Source of the DNA: Sisyra terminalis
Lineage: Eukaryota > Arthropoda > Insecta > Neuroptera > Sisyridae
DNA: 64,000 bases
Direction of reading: 5' to 3'
Assembly: GCA_958496175.1 (NCBI GenBank)
Contig: OY292274.1
Coordinates: forward strand, 64,862,630 to 64,926,629
In this document: positions 47,156-59,632 of the stretch, piece after piece
Position numbering within the stretch: the first letter of the stretch is position 1
Layout of the letters: each line of letters begins with the position of its first letter
Translations under genes and position numbers: made by a program
Notes under the pieces: model-generated
What the model was told of the DNA's origin: nothing
What the model saw: the letters and a program-made list of their open reading frames with translations, nothing else
The model's database searches: none

Positions 47156-47298
47156 TGCAGGCCATTCACGCTCCGACTTGCAGTCCAACTAGTCGGACTA
47201 CTAGTTGGATCGGCTAAATGATCCGCTAGATATCCAACTTCCAACCACACCATTCACGGTCCGACTTTAAATCCAATTTCGAAAGTCGGACCACTAGA
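47156..47298. mobile_element. MITE family M copy 5, right end lost
   Basis: It begins GCAGGCCATTCACGCTCC and runs to GTCGGACCACTAG. The outer right arm is missing, and a solo hAT end follows at 47,311. Confidence 0.75.
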
Positions 47299-47310
47299 GA
47301 TTAATACTAA

Positions 47311-47360
47311 GAAATTTTTTAATTTGCCCCGGGGCCCTTGGTTACCTAGCTACGCCACTG
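47311..47360 (-). mobile_element. Solo terminus of hAT family H
   Basis: TTTAATTTGCCCCGGGGCCC followed by TTGGTTACCTAGCTACGCCACTG mirrors the left end of the elements at 18,618 and 44,402. No partner end follows. Confidence 0.7.
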
Positions 47361-47378
47361 GATAAGGGTATAAGTCTA

Positions 47379-48161
47379 TGGTGTTTTTTTTGACTTTTTT
47401 TGATCCCATCGTGAAATTTTGTTGGAAATACCAAAAAAAAAAAAATCCCTGAAAGTTTGAGCCCTTAATATTAATTTTAAGTCCTCGACCAAGCCATGTA
47501 AAGATTTCCCATTGAAAATACACGGAAACTCTGATTTTTTATTTTTAAATTTCTATATCTCTGCGGCATTTCATGGGATCGCTTTTACCGAAGATGGTTT
47601 TTTCTCAGAATTAAACGCTCTACAAAAATGTCCATTGCGACAAAGTCGTAACTCACATCGGTGAGGTAGTACGGGCCAATGAACCTGATTTTTCCATAAA
47701 ATTCAAGGCTTAATATCTCGTTTAATATTGATCCTCGCGATTTGGTCTACAGGAACTTTTTTGTAGGAAATCAAATTCTCTACAAGTTTTTCATTTATAA
47801 TTTTTCTCTAGCTCTTGTTATTTACGAGATAAATGCAAAAAAAAACGCGAATTTTATGGAAAAATCAGGTTCATTGGCCCGTACTACCTCACCGGTGTAA
47901 GTTACGACTTTGTCGCAATGGGCACTCTTGTAGAGCGTTTAATTCTGAGAAAAACCCATCTTCGGTAAAAGCGATCCCATGAAATTCCGCTGAGATAGAA
48001 ATTTAAAGATAAAAAATCAGAGTTTCCGTGTATTTTCAATGGGAAATCTTTACACGTCTTGGTCGAGGACTTAAAATTAATATTAAGGGCTCAAACTTTC
48101 AGAGAATTTTATTTTTGGTATTTCCAACACAATTTCACGATGGGATCAAAAAAAATCATCC
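47379..48161. mobile_element. Palindromic TA-flanked element, family S copy 1
   Basis: Left TGATCCCATCGTGAAATTTTG is mirrored by CAAAATTTCACGATGGGATCA-like sequence at right (one base different). TA flanks both sides (47,377; 48,162). A central asymmetric part of about 150 bp (CTACAGGAACTTTTTTGTAG to GATAAATGCAAAAA) has the opposite orientation to copy 2 at 61,253. It is non-coding. Confidence 0.8.
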
Positions 48162-48449
48162 TAATGTGTTATACTTTCTATAGTATGTAACTTGAATAAC
48201 TGAAAATCTTGGACAGTATGGACATCAACTGAAATTCTTCCAAAGTTGATTCCATTTACGTTTTAGACGAGAAAAATGTTAATTTCGTATTTGAAATTTT
48301 GTGACGGTATAATTCTTATACGACAATGTTCTTATGGTTTGAATTTCGCGAATATTGTAGAGGACATATGTTTCTTTAGAAGTCCACTTTTAGGATTCTA
48401 ATAGAACCATCATCATACTTGGATGAACCTAATAATGCAAGTTTATGAA

Positions 48450-48660
48450 TACAGTGTAATTTCACTAATCCGGCACTATTAAAAACCGGAGGGTGCTGGA
48501 TTATTGGAACGTTTGGATTTACTGGGTTATAGTGAAAAAGTCATAGAAAATGAATAAAATAAAGCATTTCATAGAGGGGCGAGGGAGGCGTGGGGGGAGA
48601 GTGCCGGATTATTGGATGTGCCGATCTATCGAAGTGCTGGATTACTGAGATTATCCTGTA
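48450..48660. mobile_element. Tigger/pogo-like MITE remnant
   Basis: TACAGTGTAATTTCACTAATCC at left and GGATTACTGAGATTATCCTGTA-like sequence at right form imperfect inverted ends with TA at both edges. Repeated CCGGATTATTGGA text is typical of Tigger-derived MITEs. Confidence 0.6.
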
Positions 48661-48773
48661 TTTAGTTTTTACTTTGAATAAATCTTAAGGGTTTTACGAC
48701 TTTTCCGGCTTTTCTAAACTAATTACAAATAAAATAATTAAATTTTTACTGATTTTTTATTTTTTATTTTCAG

Positions 48774-48852
48774 CATTTGTGTCGTGTTCACCGAATCCTT
48801 GCAAGAACGGAGGAGCATGCATTTCTTCGCCGCGAGGAGAGTCTTATTGCAA
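48774..48852 (+). CDS. Internal exon coding part of an EGF-like domain
   Basis: The 79-bp exon has an excellent acceptor (long T-rich tract, TTTTCAG) and donor (CAA|GTAAGTGA). Entered after codon base 1, it reads FVSCSPNPCKNGGACIS, then SPRGESYC. This fits the first four cysteines of an EGF-like domain (C-x4-C-x5-C-x9-C); the expected C-x-C continuation would lie in the next exon. The exon is phase 1 at the start and phase 2 at the end. EGF repeats occur in secreted and cell-surface adhesion or signalling proteins. No other exon of the gene is recognisable here, so the flanking introns are probably very long. The gene cannot be named from this piece. Confidence 0.85.
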
Positions 48853-50400
48853 GTAAGTGAAATGCCTATTAACCATTTAATTTATGTGTACCACAATTTA
48901 ATTTATATTTGAGATAGAAAAAAATGATAACTTGAATTGAGATGGGAATTTAATAAGAGAATATAAAGTACAATTTTTTACCGCTTCGGAAATGTACAGA
49001 TAAAATCGTTTTAATAAAATTTATTGTAATTGCATTTGATATGGAGGTGGGTGTGTGAAGCATTTGGAGCGAAAGGTTACTTTTATAATTGTTATAATTT
49101 GTAGAAAAAAACATTTCTTTTTCCCAAAGAAAATTTGTTTTTTTTTAAAGAAAGTTGTTTGAATTTTTAAAACAATACCGCCGTAGAAGCAAGCTTTGGA
49201 ATTATGCTTTTTGATTGGAAGTCAGTAACGTTAATGTTAAAAATCTACTTTACCGACCGGTGGAAATTTTAAATTCATGTTCAACAACAAAAACTTTTGA
49301 TTATCTTTTAAATTTGTTGAGATTTTTATTTTCATTCTGGTCAAACAAATCAAATGTATTTGTATAAGAAAAGATATTTCCAAATGAGGCTCTTTGAATG
49401 TCAGATTGGTTGAAACTATTGACACGATAAGTGCCTTTTGTATCCCTCTTGACTCGAAAACCAGTCGTCTTCAATTTTGGGTTTTAAACATTCCACCCAG
49501 AGTCTCATCAAACAAAACAAAAAAAATACAAAATTGTACGTAAACATTTTGAACAGTACTGCTTTGGTTGGGGGAATTGAAGAGTGGAATAAATTGAATT
49601 TTCAAAAACAGACGTACTAAAGATTCCACCTTATGAAGACATGGTTGGAATGTGATTATAATAAAAATATTTCAAATTAAAATTCATCTAAGAGGCCAAA
49701 GCGTTCGTCTAACATCTAAATGTTGTGATTTTATAGACAAATGGGCGTTATTGAGATCTTTTCATTCCATTTTTAACAAATTTTATCGAGAGACCAACGT
49801 TGAGGATTCGACGTTGTGTAGGAAGTGATTATGGACTTTACTTGTTGTTTCGTAATTTATGGCTTGTTAATGTCTTTCTCGATTCGTTTATGATTCATTA
49901 AAGCCTTATTAAATATATTTAAATGTTAACCAAAAAAAAAATCTTACAAATTTTTGTGAATTTATCAAAAAAGGAAACAGTTTATTAGAATTTTAACCTT
50001 TGGGTCTTTATGTCTGTATTGGAAATTGTCATTATAAGTTCTTGAACTAAAGGGTTTCTAGAATGGGGGGACAAAATACACAGCAAATTTATTAATAATT
50101 ACTTGCAAAATCATAAATATTTCTTTTTTAATTAATTGAAAACTGATATATAAATTTAACAACCAGAAGAAGATATTATGGAGTACTAAAGCAGTAACCA
50201 TCTGTGGGAATATCACTACTGGAATTACTGAACCGTTTTTATTTTTCCGCTCCAAACTCTTTAGGATAATCAAGTCCTGTGCCGTAGTGTTCGATTTTGC
50301 CGCCCGAGCCAATTATAAAGTCTCCACCTCCTATTTTCATCATTTGTCAAGAAAATTGGTAAAAAATCGAATACCTTTAATGTCTTCAACTATCTAAAAA
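48853..50400. other. Intron downstream of the EGF exon
   Basis: It starts with GTAAGTGA. No gene or shared repeat was seen up to family P copy D. The minus-strand frames (49,237; 50,058) have no recognised domains. Confidence 0.5.
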
Positions 50401-50412
50401 TGTACTTTTTGT

Positions 50413-50833
50413 GTATACAATATATAAAATATATTGCGGTCCAATTTATGAAGTAAACTTCAAGTAAATTTCAACAGAAGTTCAAACAAAAATATTCGTG
50501 ACGTATTGCCCAGATACGTATTTCGATTGCCAAGCAATCTTTCTCAGTGGTCATCAAGTAGTTTGGATTCACAAGTGGTGAATCATCACAAATCAGTTAC
50601 GGAGTGATCCAAACTACTTGATGACCACTGAGGAAGATTGCTTGGCAATCGAAATACGTATCTGGGCAATACGTCACGAATGTTTTTGTTTGAACTTCTG
50701 TTCAAATTTGTGATTCAAATGGTATGATTTTTATTATATTAAATTATACTACATAAATTGGACCGCAATATATTCTATATATTGTATATACAGTATAACT
50801 GTTCAAAGTCAGCGAAAAAATCTTATTTTGATT
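50413..50833 (+). mobile_element. Inverted Penelope-like element, family P copy D
   Basis: It is flanked by a perfect 11-bp duplication, GTACTTTTTGT (50,402-50,412 and 50,834-50,844). It starts at GTATACAATATATAAAATA and ends with the one-sided tail ATCTTATTTTGATT. Both arms carry the GATTGCCAAGCAATC hairpin. It is non-coding and probably lies in an intron of the EGF-encoding gene. Confidence 0.8.
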
Positions 50834-50844
50834 GTACTTTTTGT

Positions 50845-52798
50845 GTTTTCTTAAAGCAAAATCTTTTATTAAATTATCAATGCCATTATGTCCCCCAATT
50901 TTCATGTGCCATCCGGGGTCATGGGTCCCCTAGCACTCACCACCCAACGCTACCGATTCTGTCCATGTTATCCTAGACGAAAGATGTTTTAATAACTGGA
51001 GGAATTATTTCGATAAAAAACAACTTTTCATTAAATTTCTTTATGGGCAAAATATATCGATAGGTAGATAGGACGATTTCAATATTTTTTGGTGAAAATT
51101 GGTTCCAAGTGATCCTAAGATCTCTGGCCTTAATTCCAAATCTAGCATTTCCGGTAAAGTTTATTTCAGATGCTATTTTATGAGATGAAAATATCAAAAA
51201 ATTGCTCAGTTACAGTAAATATAGACGGATTTTGGAAATTTTATTGTGCTAAAGCCAAAGTCTCTAAATCATTTAGAAACAGGTTCCTTTGTAGCAATTG
51301 CCAGATTTTAATCATAGAAATTTTTATTCCAAACATTGGAAATTTAAATTAGGGAATTTTGGGAAATTAAAGTTACATGTCATATAAAAAAAATGGGGCA
51401 GTTGTCTCTTTTATATTTGGTAAACAATAATTTAAGTTTTTTTTTTTTTTGGTGATAAATTTTTAAAAGGCTGCAAGGATATGTACTGTTTTATTTTTTT
51501 AGTAAAGAATTTTCGTTTATTTCTCTAGATTTTGATGAAATAGGTTATCAAAATTGTCTCAATTATTTACTAACAAATTTTATATTAAAAAAATATCATT
51601 TCAATAATTCAACTTTAAAAGAAAACATTAAAACCAAATACACAAATAAAATTTCGCGCATTGAAATCAACATCTATTTTTAGTGACTTTTTGTTATTAC
51701 TATTACGTTGCCAATCGATTTTTTCCCCCAAAAACAAGTGACTATCAGTAATGCACTTGGATGCGTCTGCGATCGCTTACCTTGATTTCCGCGTAGAAAA
51801 CTTTCGAAAAATCACTAAAATATTAATCGGTTTGTAAATATTTTTGTGGAAAAACTATTTTAAAAGTGTCGGCTAGATGTTGACCTAATTTTCCAATCGA
51901 TTTCCGAGTTTTGCATGAAATTTTCGTGAAAAACAAATTTGCCAGTGATCCATAAAGGGACGCCATATTTGCGACATTAGTAGTGAAAAAAGTTTTCAGT
52001 GTTCAGTGTGCTCTTTACTATAAATTGGAATATTTTTTAAACTTTTTTTGGTGAACATTTTCCATGGAAATTTGGGATAATGGTGTAACTTCATTGACAT
52101 CCAGGACATGATTTGTTTAAAAAGTAAGTGATTTTGGTTTTTCTTTGTACCTGGCAATAAAGATTTCCAATCGATATAGTATTGAACATCGCGGATTTAA
52201 TTACTAGAATTTTTTTATGTAATGTGTTTATTTTTCCCCTTATTATTACTAAGATGCTTAGTCGTAAACCTGTTGATCATAGCATAACAGGTAGTAGTTT
52301 TTGCAATAGGTTAGAATGCGATTTTTTCTTGGTTCTCTTTTCTTATGTTTCGAATATAACTAGATTAATTATTGTCTAAATTATTGCCTCAGGATTAAAA
52401 AGAAATTTATTCAACAAATTACAAGTTATTGAATCTTAAGATTTAGGAAATCTATATGCCAGGCGGTGATGTTTCTTGTTTACAAATTAAGATTAAGATT
52501 TTATCGTAATATTAATAACAAGAGGACCCGGTGAACTTTGTACCACCTAAAATTGAGTTACGAAAATTGATTGATATCGGTAATATTGCAACATTTTTAA
52601 TTATTAATGTGGATACGATATAATTAAATACACATACCTATGCTTAATTATGACACATTAAATGCATTTTTTTAATATAAATTTTATTTAACATATTTTA
52701 ATTCATACCTATAAGAACATTGAACATATTAAAACCCATATGCATACAAAAATTTATATAATCCCACTTATTCATGAATTTTTAAACAAACGTAGATA
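50845..52798. other. Unassigned stretch
   Basis: AT-rich. A T-run occurs near 51,440. No supported gene or shared repeat was found. Confidence 0.4.
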
Positions 52799-53212
52799 TA
52801 TAATAATTAAATTGTGTGCAATAAGGACGAAGCTTCTTGTGGAATCTTATTTATTTTATCGCCAACGTTTCGTCAATTATTCCTGACTTCTTCAGGGCTC
52901 TATAATGAAAATACATAACATTTAAAAATAGCAACAACTATTGTCAAAATTATAAATAAATAAATTACAATTCATAAGTCTTAGTCTATATAAATCTTAG
53001 TTAATTTATTTAAGATTTATATAGACTAAGACTTATGAATTGTAATTTATTTATTTATAATTTTGACAATAATTGTTGCTATTTTTAAATGTTATGTATT
53101 TTCATTATAGAGCCCTGAAGAAGTCAGGAATAACTGACGAAACGTTGGCGATAAAATAAATAATATTCCACAAAAAGCTTTGTCCTTATTGCCCTCAATT
53201 TAATTATTATAT
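52799..53212. mobile_element. Palindromic element with CTGAAGA...CGAAACG motif
   Basis: Arms of about 195 bp mirror each other around 53,005. The outer part is TAATAATTAAATTG...GCAATAAGG and the inner part AGACTTATGAATTGTAATT. Each arm holds CTGAAGAAGTCAGG, a short loop, then CTGACGAAACGTTGGCGA, a small stem (GTCAG/CTGAC) followed by GAAAC. The same arrangement of motif, extra A, stem and GAAA occurs in family P. Only one copy is present. It may be a pair of inverted terminal repeats of another Penelope-like element. Confidence 0.65.
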
Positions 53213-54925
53213 TTAAAAAGACAAGGACTTAAACAACATGGATACATAGATATTTCTATACCCATTTTTATTTTTGACTATATTCCCCAAAATTGTATGG
53301 TTCTTATGGCCAATTTGTTCATAAGGTTGCTATTATTAGGGCCTGGTAAAGTTCTGGTAAAGTCACCTTTTCTTCAGTCCTTTTTTAAGCAGAATATTTG
53401 TTTACTTTTTTATCGTTGGACAATTTCGCATATACTTAAGGTAGTTCACCTTTCTGCATTACAATGTAGCTGTTTAAATGTGCAACAATGATGTCCCGAT
53501 CTCATTCTAGTAATTATTTTTATCTTTCCTGTGCTATAGTTTGGAGTCATTGGAGTCACCATAGTCTTTAAACCATCGTACGATGTGTAATATATTAGGA
53601 ATTATTTGATGAATTAGTTTCTCTTTTTTTTTTTGGTATACTCTACATTTCTTTTGCCCATATATTGATTTTTTTTCTGAATTTAAAATAGTAAATAAAG
53701 GTTTAAACAAGTTCTTTTTTAATTAATTTGTCGACCCTCTAGTGATCCTTTTTGTACCCTGGTATCCCTAATAATTCTATTGATTTTGATTTGATAAATA
53801 ATTCCTGTTCTTTCACTACTCTTTACACTTTTTACGTCTTTGCAAAGTATAAAAAAATAAATCTATAAATATCACCACGAAAATTATTACGTTTTATTTT
53901 ATTAACGTATTGGAAACATTAGATCTTTTAGGTCGCGGTATTGGTTATAGTAAAACTATCATAAAGTTTATTAATATCACTTTCACAAAAATAATTAAAT
54001 TATAAAGACCTGAAATTCAATAAATAAAAGAGCCAAATTCAAATGGTTGATATGCATTTTTCGCAAATCACAGGCATCGTTGATTACAAATAATGTATAA
54101 TTTATTTAATAACTTATTTATTTAAAAATGCATTTTATTCATAATTTTCCTGATATTCTAATAGCTATTCTGTTAATCTAAGCGTAGGTGAATTCAACAA
54201 ATTATAGATCATGAAAATCGGTTTAGTCATTCTTCAGTTATAAGTAGTCAAACTAGCACAACTTTGTTGTATATATATATATATATATAGAGAAAAAAAG
54301 ATAGATAACCGGGTTATTAGTTGAAAATTTTTGCCAAAACCACAAACGATTAAATTCAAATTATCATTATCTTCAGCTTTTCATCTTTCCAAACGAGATT
54401 AAATTTTTCTGATTAATTTGATCCAATTATCAATTGGATTTAATGTATTAATTTTATACAATTGTGCGAATTGAATCGGAGAGAAAAGGCTTTTTGATTT
54501 ATTTGCTGAGGCGTTTTATGCAAAATTATCGCAAAGATCTGCCCTCCTCTGCCATGTGCATGGTAAATCGAAGACATAGCGGCAATACAAAACGGCGTCG
54601 ACCAGAAAGAGGCTATCGAAGGCAATCAGTCGCATTGAAAAACGACTTGATTTACATTATACTTTGAAGACTGTTTGGAGAGATCCAATTGGAAATTGCG
54701 GTAGCCTTTTTTTAGATTAATCGAAACCGTAACGTTTCAAATGTCAAGTGACCTCTTCGCGATATCGTTTGCATCATTATTCAAATGATTTCAAGTGATC
54801 TAAAGAGCTGGAAAAAGGACAATCGAATAGAGAAAATTTACAAAATGCACATGTGCAAATCAAAGACAATTAGCTAATTAAGGTATCGATAATATCCATT
54901 ACTTAATTTAGTTAAAAATGCACAT
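53213..54925. other. Unassigned stretch
   Basis: A (TA)9-like microsatellite lies at about 54,270-54,289. The part around 54,440-54,720 is GC-richer with frames open on both strands but no recognised domain. Confidence 0.4.
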
Positions 54926-54927
54926 TA

Positions 54928-55933
54928 GACCGATTAAAAAAAATGATGAATTTTTATTTTCTTAATTATATCGAAAATATTGTTGGGAATGACAAAAAAA
55001 TTCCTGTGAAAGTTTAAGCTCTTAATATTAATATTAAGAGGTGCCGCATCGCAAATTTCGATTTTCCATTTAAATAGCATGGGAACAATATTCTCTTGCA
55101 CTTTGGAATTTTATAGCTCACGTTGGTGACAATATTTCGGAATGACCAAGGTATATTCTTGTAGAAAATTGAACGATCTACAAAAAAGGTCTCGTACAAG
55201 TTTTTGATATATTTACTCCTTCAAAAGTTATTCGAGGTCAAAGTTGAACTAAAGAGAAATTTTAATATTTTTTAAATTTTTTGACGCAACCATCAATTTT
55301 ATGAAAACATTTTATAGGACATTTTTTGTAGAGCTTTTTTTTTCCTGTAACTTATCTCTATAAAAGTTTTTGATATTTTTTACAGGTTCTAAGTTATTTA
55401 TTTAAAATAAAAAAAAAAATATGTTAAAAATATAATAATTCTGGAAAATTTCAGTTTAATGCAAATAACATAGGATCTGTGTAAAATATCAAAAACTTTT
55501 ATAAAGATAAATAGAAAAAAAAGTGCTCTACAAAAAATGTCCTATAAAATTTTCTCATAAAATTGATGGTTGCGTCAAAAAATTGACAAAATATTAAAAT
55601 TTCTCTTTAGTTCAACTTTGACCTCGAATAACTTTTGAAGGAATAAATATAACAAAAACTTGTTGAAGACCTTTTTTGTAGATCGTTCAATTTTCTACAA
55701 GAATATACCTTGGTCATTCCGAAATATTGTCACCAACGTGAGCTATAAAATTCCAAAGTGCAATAGAATATTGTTCTCATGTTATTTAAAATGGAAAATC
55801 GAAATTTGCGATGCGGCACCTCTTAATATTAATATTAAGAGCTTAAACTTTCACAGGATTTTTTTTTGTCATTCCCAACAATATTTTCGATATAATTAAG
55901 AAAAAAAAAATAATATTTTTTTTTTAATCTGTC
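54928..55933. mobile_element. Palindromic TA-flanked element, family L copy 2
   Basis: Same structure as 25-1,039: ends GACCGATT and AATCTGTC bordered by TA (54,926; 55,934), arms of about 500 bp and the TTAATATTAAT sub-palindrome near each end. It is non-coding. Confidence 0.8.
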
Positions 55934-55935
55934 TA

Positions 55936-57441
55936 ATGCATATATAATTAAGATTTTTAAAGGCCCCAACCGATTTTTTCCAAATTAACACTGAGATAAA
56001 TCTGTTAATTTTTGTCAACGGTAGCATCTCATTAGAGAAACGCAGCGGTACGGAAATTAGATAAAATTGATTAGACCACCAAAATGTTGGATATTCTATT
56101 GAGGATTTGAGTTCCGGTAGATGTTTTTTTTTTTTGATTTACGAGGAAATCGTTGACTTGTGCAAATATCATATCGGAATTCTACAAACAATGTGTATGA
56201 TAGAGATTCCTGGAGAAGAAAAATGCGTGGTTTGATTGGGACAGTACAATTAAAAAGAGAGATAGAACCAGTTTGTTACGATCAATGTGATGTGTTGCTC
56301 TTTGTTTTGTGGTTGGCGGAAAAAACGGTTTTTTTTCATTCAAAATCTAAATCTCAATTGAAAAAAACCAGAGGTACTAATACAAAGACACAATGGAACA
56401 ATGTGGTACTCGGTATTGTGATCTTTGTCAGGCTTACGTCTGACGGGTTTCGGTCGAAGTGAAATGGAAGTTGTTGTAAACGGACCGACAAGCGGACGTA
56501 CGGACGGACCGCGGATGGTAAAAAGTGCGGACACTTGTCCAACGGGTCGAGAACGTGGGAATCTTTGATGATGGCCCGTTTTGAAGAGTCTCCAAGTCTC
56601 TGCTCGCTTTGACAGTGTCATTTTCGTTCGTTTCCCTTATTATAAACAAATTACGGCCACAAGAACAATATTTGAATTTTTCTGGTTTTAATATCATAAT
56701 TTAATCCTCGTCCCTCCACCCACCCCCCTGACTCGTCCAATCCTGTCATACAAGATGTTTGGACGCAGCATTTCCAGAATAGATGAGGTAATGATTGAAG
56801 AGTCCAATGTCGATTATTTTCTCATTATATTTTTTTTTTCCTATTTGAAACTTACTGAAATTACAATTTTTTTCAAGAAAAATAAACACAAACGAAAATC
56901 GTTGGGAACTTTCCCAAAGATGCGTGCCCTTATTTATTTATTTTTTTCTAAATCAAACGGAAATTATGAAATTTAAATCATTAAAATAAAATAAACATTT
57001 TCTTGTATTTCTGGTAACATTTTTGTGACAATCTTACGGATGTAAAACAGGGGAATTACGGAGTTTAAGTGAAATACTTAAGTTAGGAATCATTAATAGA
57101 ATATACTGAGAGATACTCCGAAGAAATGGACATGATCTTGTTTGGTTTTATCAGAAAGGAGGAATTTAAAAATAGCAAAATTTATTAATCATTTAAGGAT
57201 GTTATGAATGTTTTGATTTTTTTTTGGTTAGCATTGTACGTTTCAAATTAATAGGGTTGGTTGTCACAGTATAATACGGAATAGTAAAATTGGACTTTTA
57301 AGCCCACCCTATCCTACTTTACCCATTTTTATGAAAAAGATTGTGCAATAAAATCAAACTATTAACAGTAACGTACTTTAGGACCCATTAGATGCAAATT
57401 AGCTGCATCTGATAAAACCAATCAACAGGTGATATTCAAGT
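55936..57441. other. Unassigned stretch with a GC-richer part
   Basis: Between about 56,400 and 56,620 the G+C rises (GGACCGACAAGCGGACG, ACGGACGGACCGCGG) and three minus-strand frames overlap. No domain was recognised. It may be an enhancer, promoter or UTR. Confidence 0.35.
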
Positions 57442-57449
57442 ATCTAGGG

Positions 57450-57696
57450 CAGTGGTCGGGAAACTTTTTTAACCATTACCCCAAAGTATTTTTGCGTAAG
57501 TCTATATTAACCCCCCCCATTCTGAAAAGAAAACAAACAATGTAAATTTTAAATAAACATTATTTATTGAACTATTTTACTTTTACATACACGTTTATGA
57601 AATAGCAATAGAAATATTAGAAAAATTTCCCTATTACTCAATAAAATTTCACTTTCATCCCATTTGGGGTAATTTACCCCGGTTCCCCGACCGCTA
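57450..57696. mobile_element. hAT-type MITE, family B copy 3
   Basis: The ends CAGTGGTCGGGAAAC and GTTCCCCGACCGCTA are flanked by a perfect 8-bp duplication, ATCTAGGG (57,442-57,449 and 57,697-57,704). Confidence 0.85.
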
Positions 57697-57704
57697 ATCT
57701 AGGG

Positions 57705-59078
57705 GTAAGTTTTTCCAGTTTTAGAAACTTAAAAGAAATTCTTTTGGTTAAATGAATTTACCCTATTTCAATAAAATTTTCTAAATTTACAGATTTCCCC
57801 CGATGGAAAACGTTATTAAGATTTTACGTCAAATTTTAATCAAAAACAGAGATAAATCTTAAAAAAAATGGATTTATCTCACTTTTAATATAATAATCAA
57901 TATTTACAAGGAACTATAAGTAGTTAATGGATCCAATTGTTTCAAGGGCTCTTCATTTTTTTCATGCCAATTGAAAAAAACCAACATTTTTCCTCAGAAA
58001 AAAATCTATTTACCCACGTGTTACTTCCAATCTAACAAGATAATTAATACAATTCTACAAAAAAAAAATTGGGTTGCATGTAACACTTAATAATTAAAAT
58101 AAATCCAATCGTCAAACCGGAAACTTATAAAATTTCAACCATTTAAAGTTGAAAACTTTACCGGAAACGAAAGCCTACAATTCCCAATGTAGTCTCCGAA
58201 ACTTTAATGTAGAAAAGCTCGATGGAATAAATTAAAAGTCCTATTTCTAAAACATGTCTAAAAGTGTTTAAATATTCAAATATTCAAATGAACTGATATG
58301 ATATTAATTACAATACTCTAGCATCACCAACACTTGATGTTTTTTTTTCTGTCCACATAATGTAAAACCGAGATTTTAATCAAGTTATTAGATATATATT
58401 GTCGAAAGATCTTATTTATTTCTCTCCATACATATATGACGAAACTCAATCCAATTTCCAGTCCCCAAATAGTATCTTCACATTCATTTACATATACGAA
58501 AGATTTACGAATCGAAATTTAATTAGTTTCCACAACAATAAACGCCATCACATTATATTCTAATCGTTTTTTTTATTAAATGCAACATAATTACATATCG
58601 GGCTTGGTGTTTTTTTTTTTCATTTAAACGATGAATTTTAAATAAATTTCTATGTTAATAACAATGCCTCAATATTGAAATACGAGGTTAACGATCGGAG
58701 AAAAATGCCATTACGATAAGATGGAAAAAAATCATCAGATATGCTCCTCATGCAGGTAAATACACTAAAAAACAACACTGATAAAATTGATTGAAATTAA
58801 GTAAATTTGAAGAAAATATTCAATGATTTTATAATCAGAAGGAAATACCGAAAAAGAATTTTGGAGGATTGATGGATTAAATGCTTTATACGGTGGGATT
58901 AGTTTGCCAAATGTATTACTAGGAACGTATAGAATTAATTCCTCAAAAAAATTTGTTTAAAGCTCAATTTTTAGTCATATAACCGAAGAAGATTTGGAAG
59001 TCTATCAAAGAAGCAAATTCACGTGTTGACAATCAATACTGTAAATTCCTATTAATCCTTCAAATCAAAGCAAATTGA
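57705..59078. other. Unassigned AT-rich stretch
   Basis: Contains several poly(A)/poly(T) tracts. No gene or shared repeat was seen. Confidence 0.4.
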
Positions 59079-59080
59079 TT

Positions 59081-59161
59081 GTATTGCCCAGATACGTATT
59101 TCGATTGCCAAGCAATCTTCGTCAGTGGTCATCAAGTAGTTTGGATCACTCCGTAACTGCC
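59081..59161. mobile_element. Family P arm fragment
   Basis: GTATTGCCCAGATACGTATT, the GATTGCCAAGCAATC hairpin and AGTAGTTTGGATCACTCCG match one arm of family P, without tail or second arm. Confidence 0.7.
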
Positions 59162-59632
59162 AGGATGGCCTCGAAATGCTTATTACATTTCTTCATCCCT
59201 ACCATTATAGTTAAATAGAGCAATGTTACTTGTATTTTGGATACTCATGGTGGACCTTTATACCCACGGGCCTTTAACCCCCACTCTACCCTATTTAGTC
59301 GATTTTTTTATATTGTCAAAAAAAAAAATGGGAAAACCGAAAATTTGTATTAAAGGAAAAATTGAACACCCGGGTCTATAATCAGTTGTAGGATTTCCTC
59401 TTGAGTATTGAATGCCCAAAAAATTACTCAAAAGTACAATTATGGCTTATGGTTACAAGATTATGTAAATTGTGTATGTTTTGTGGGTAAATAGTATGAA
59501 ATTGTCGTTATATTTGCTTATTGCTTAACTATAGTTTTGATGATTTCTGTCGTCTTCATTGATTTAAAGTCAATAGGAACTTGAGTTTGAATTGTACTAT
59601 CTAGTTCGTGATATTATATTGGGATATGATTT

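Noticed and set aside
11186..47298. CRISPR array from repeated GTCCGACTT/AAGTTGGAC modules
   Set aside because: The modules are inverted modules of dispersed MITEs with no regular spacers, and the genome is eukaryotic.
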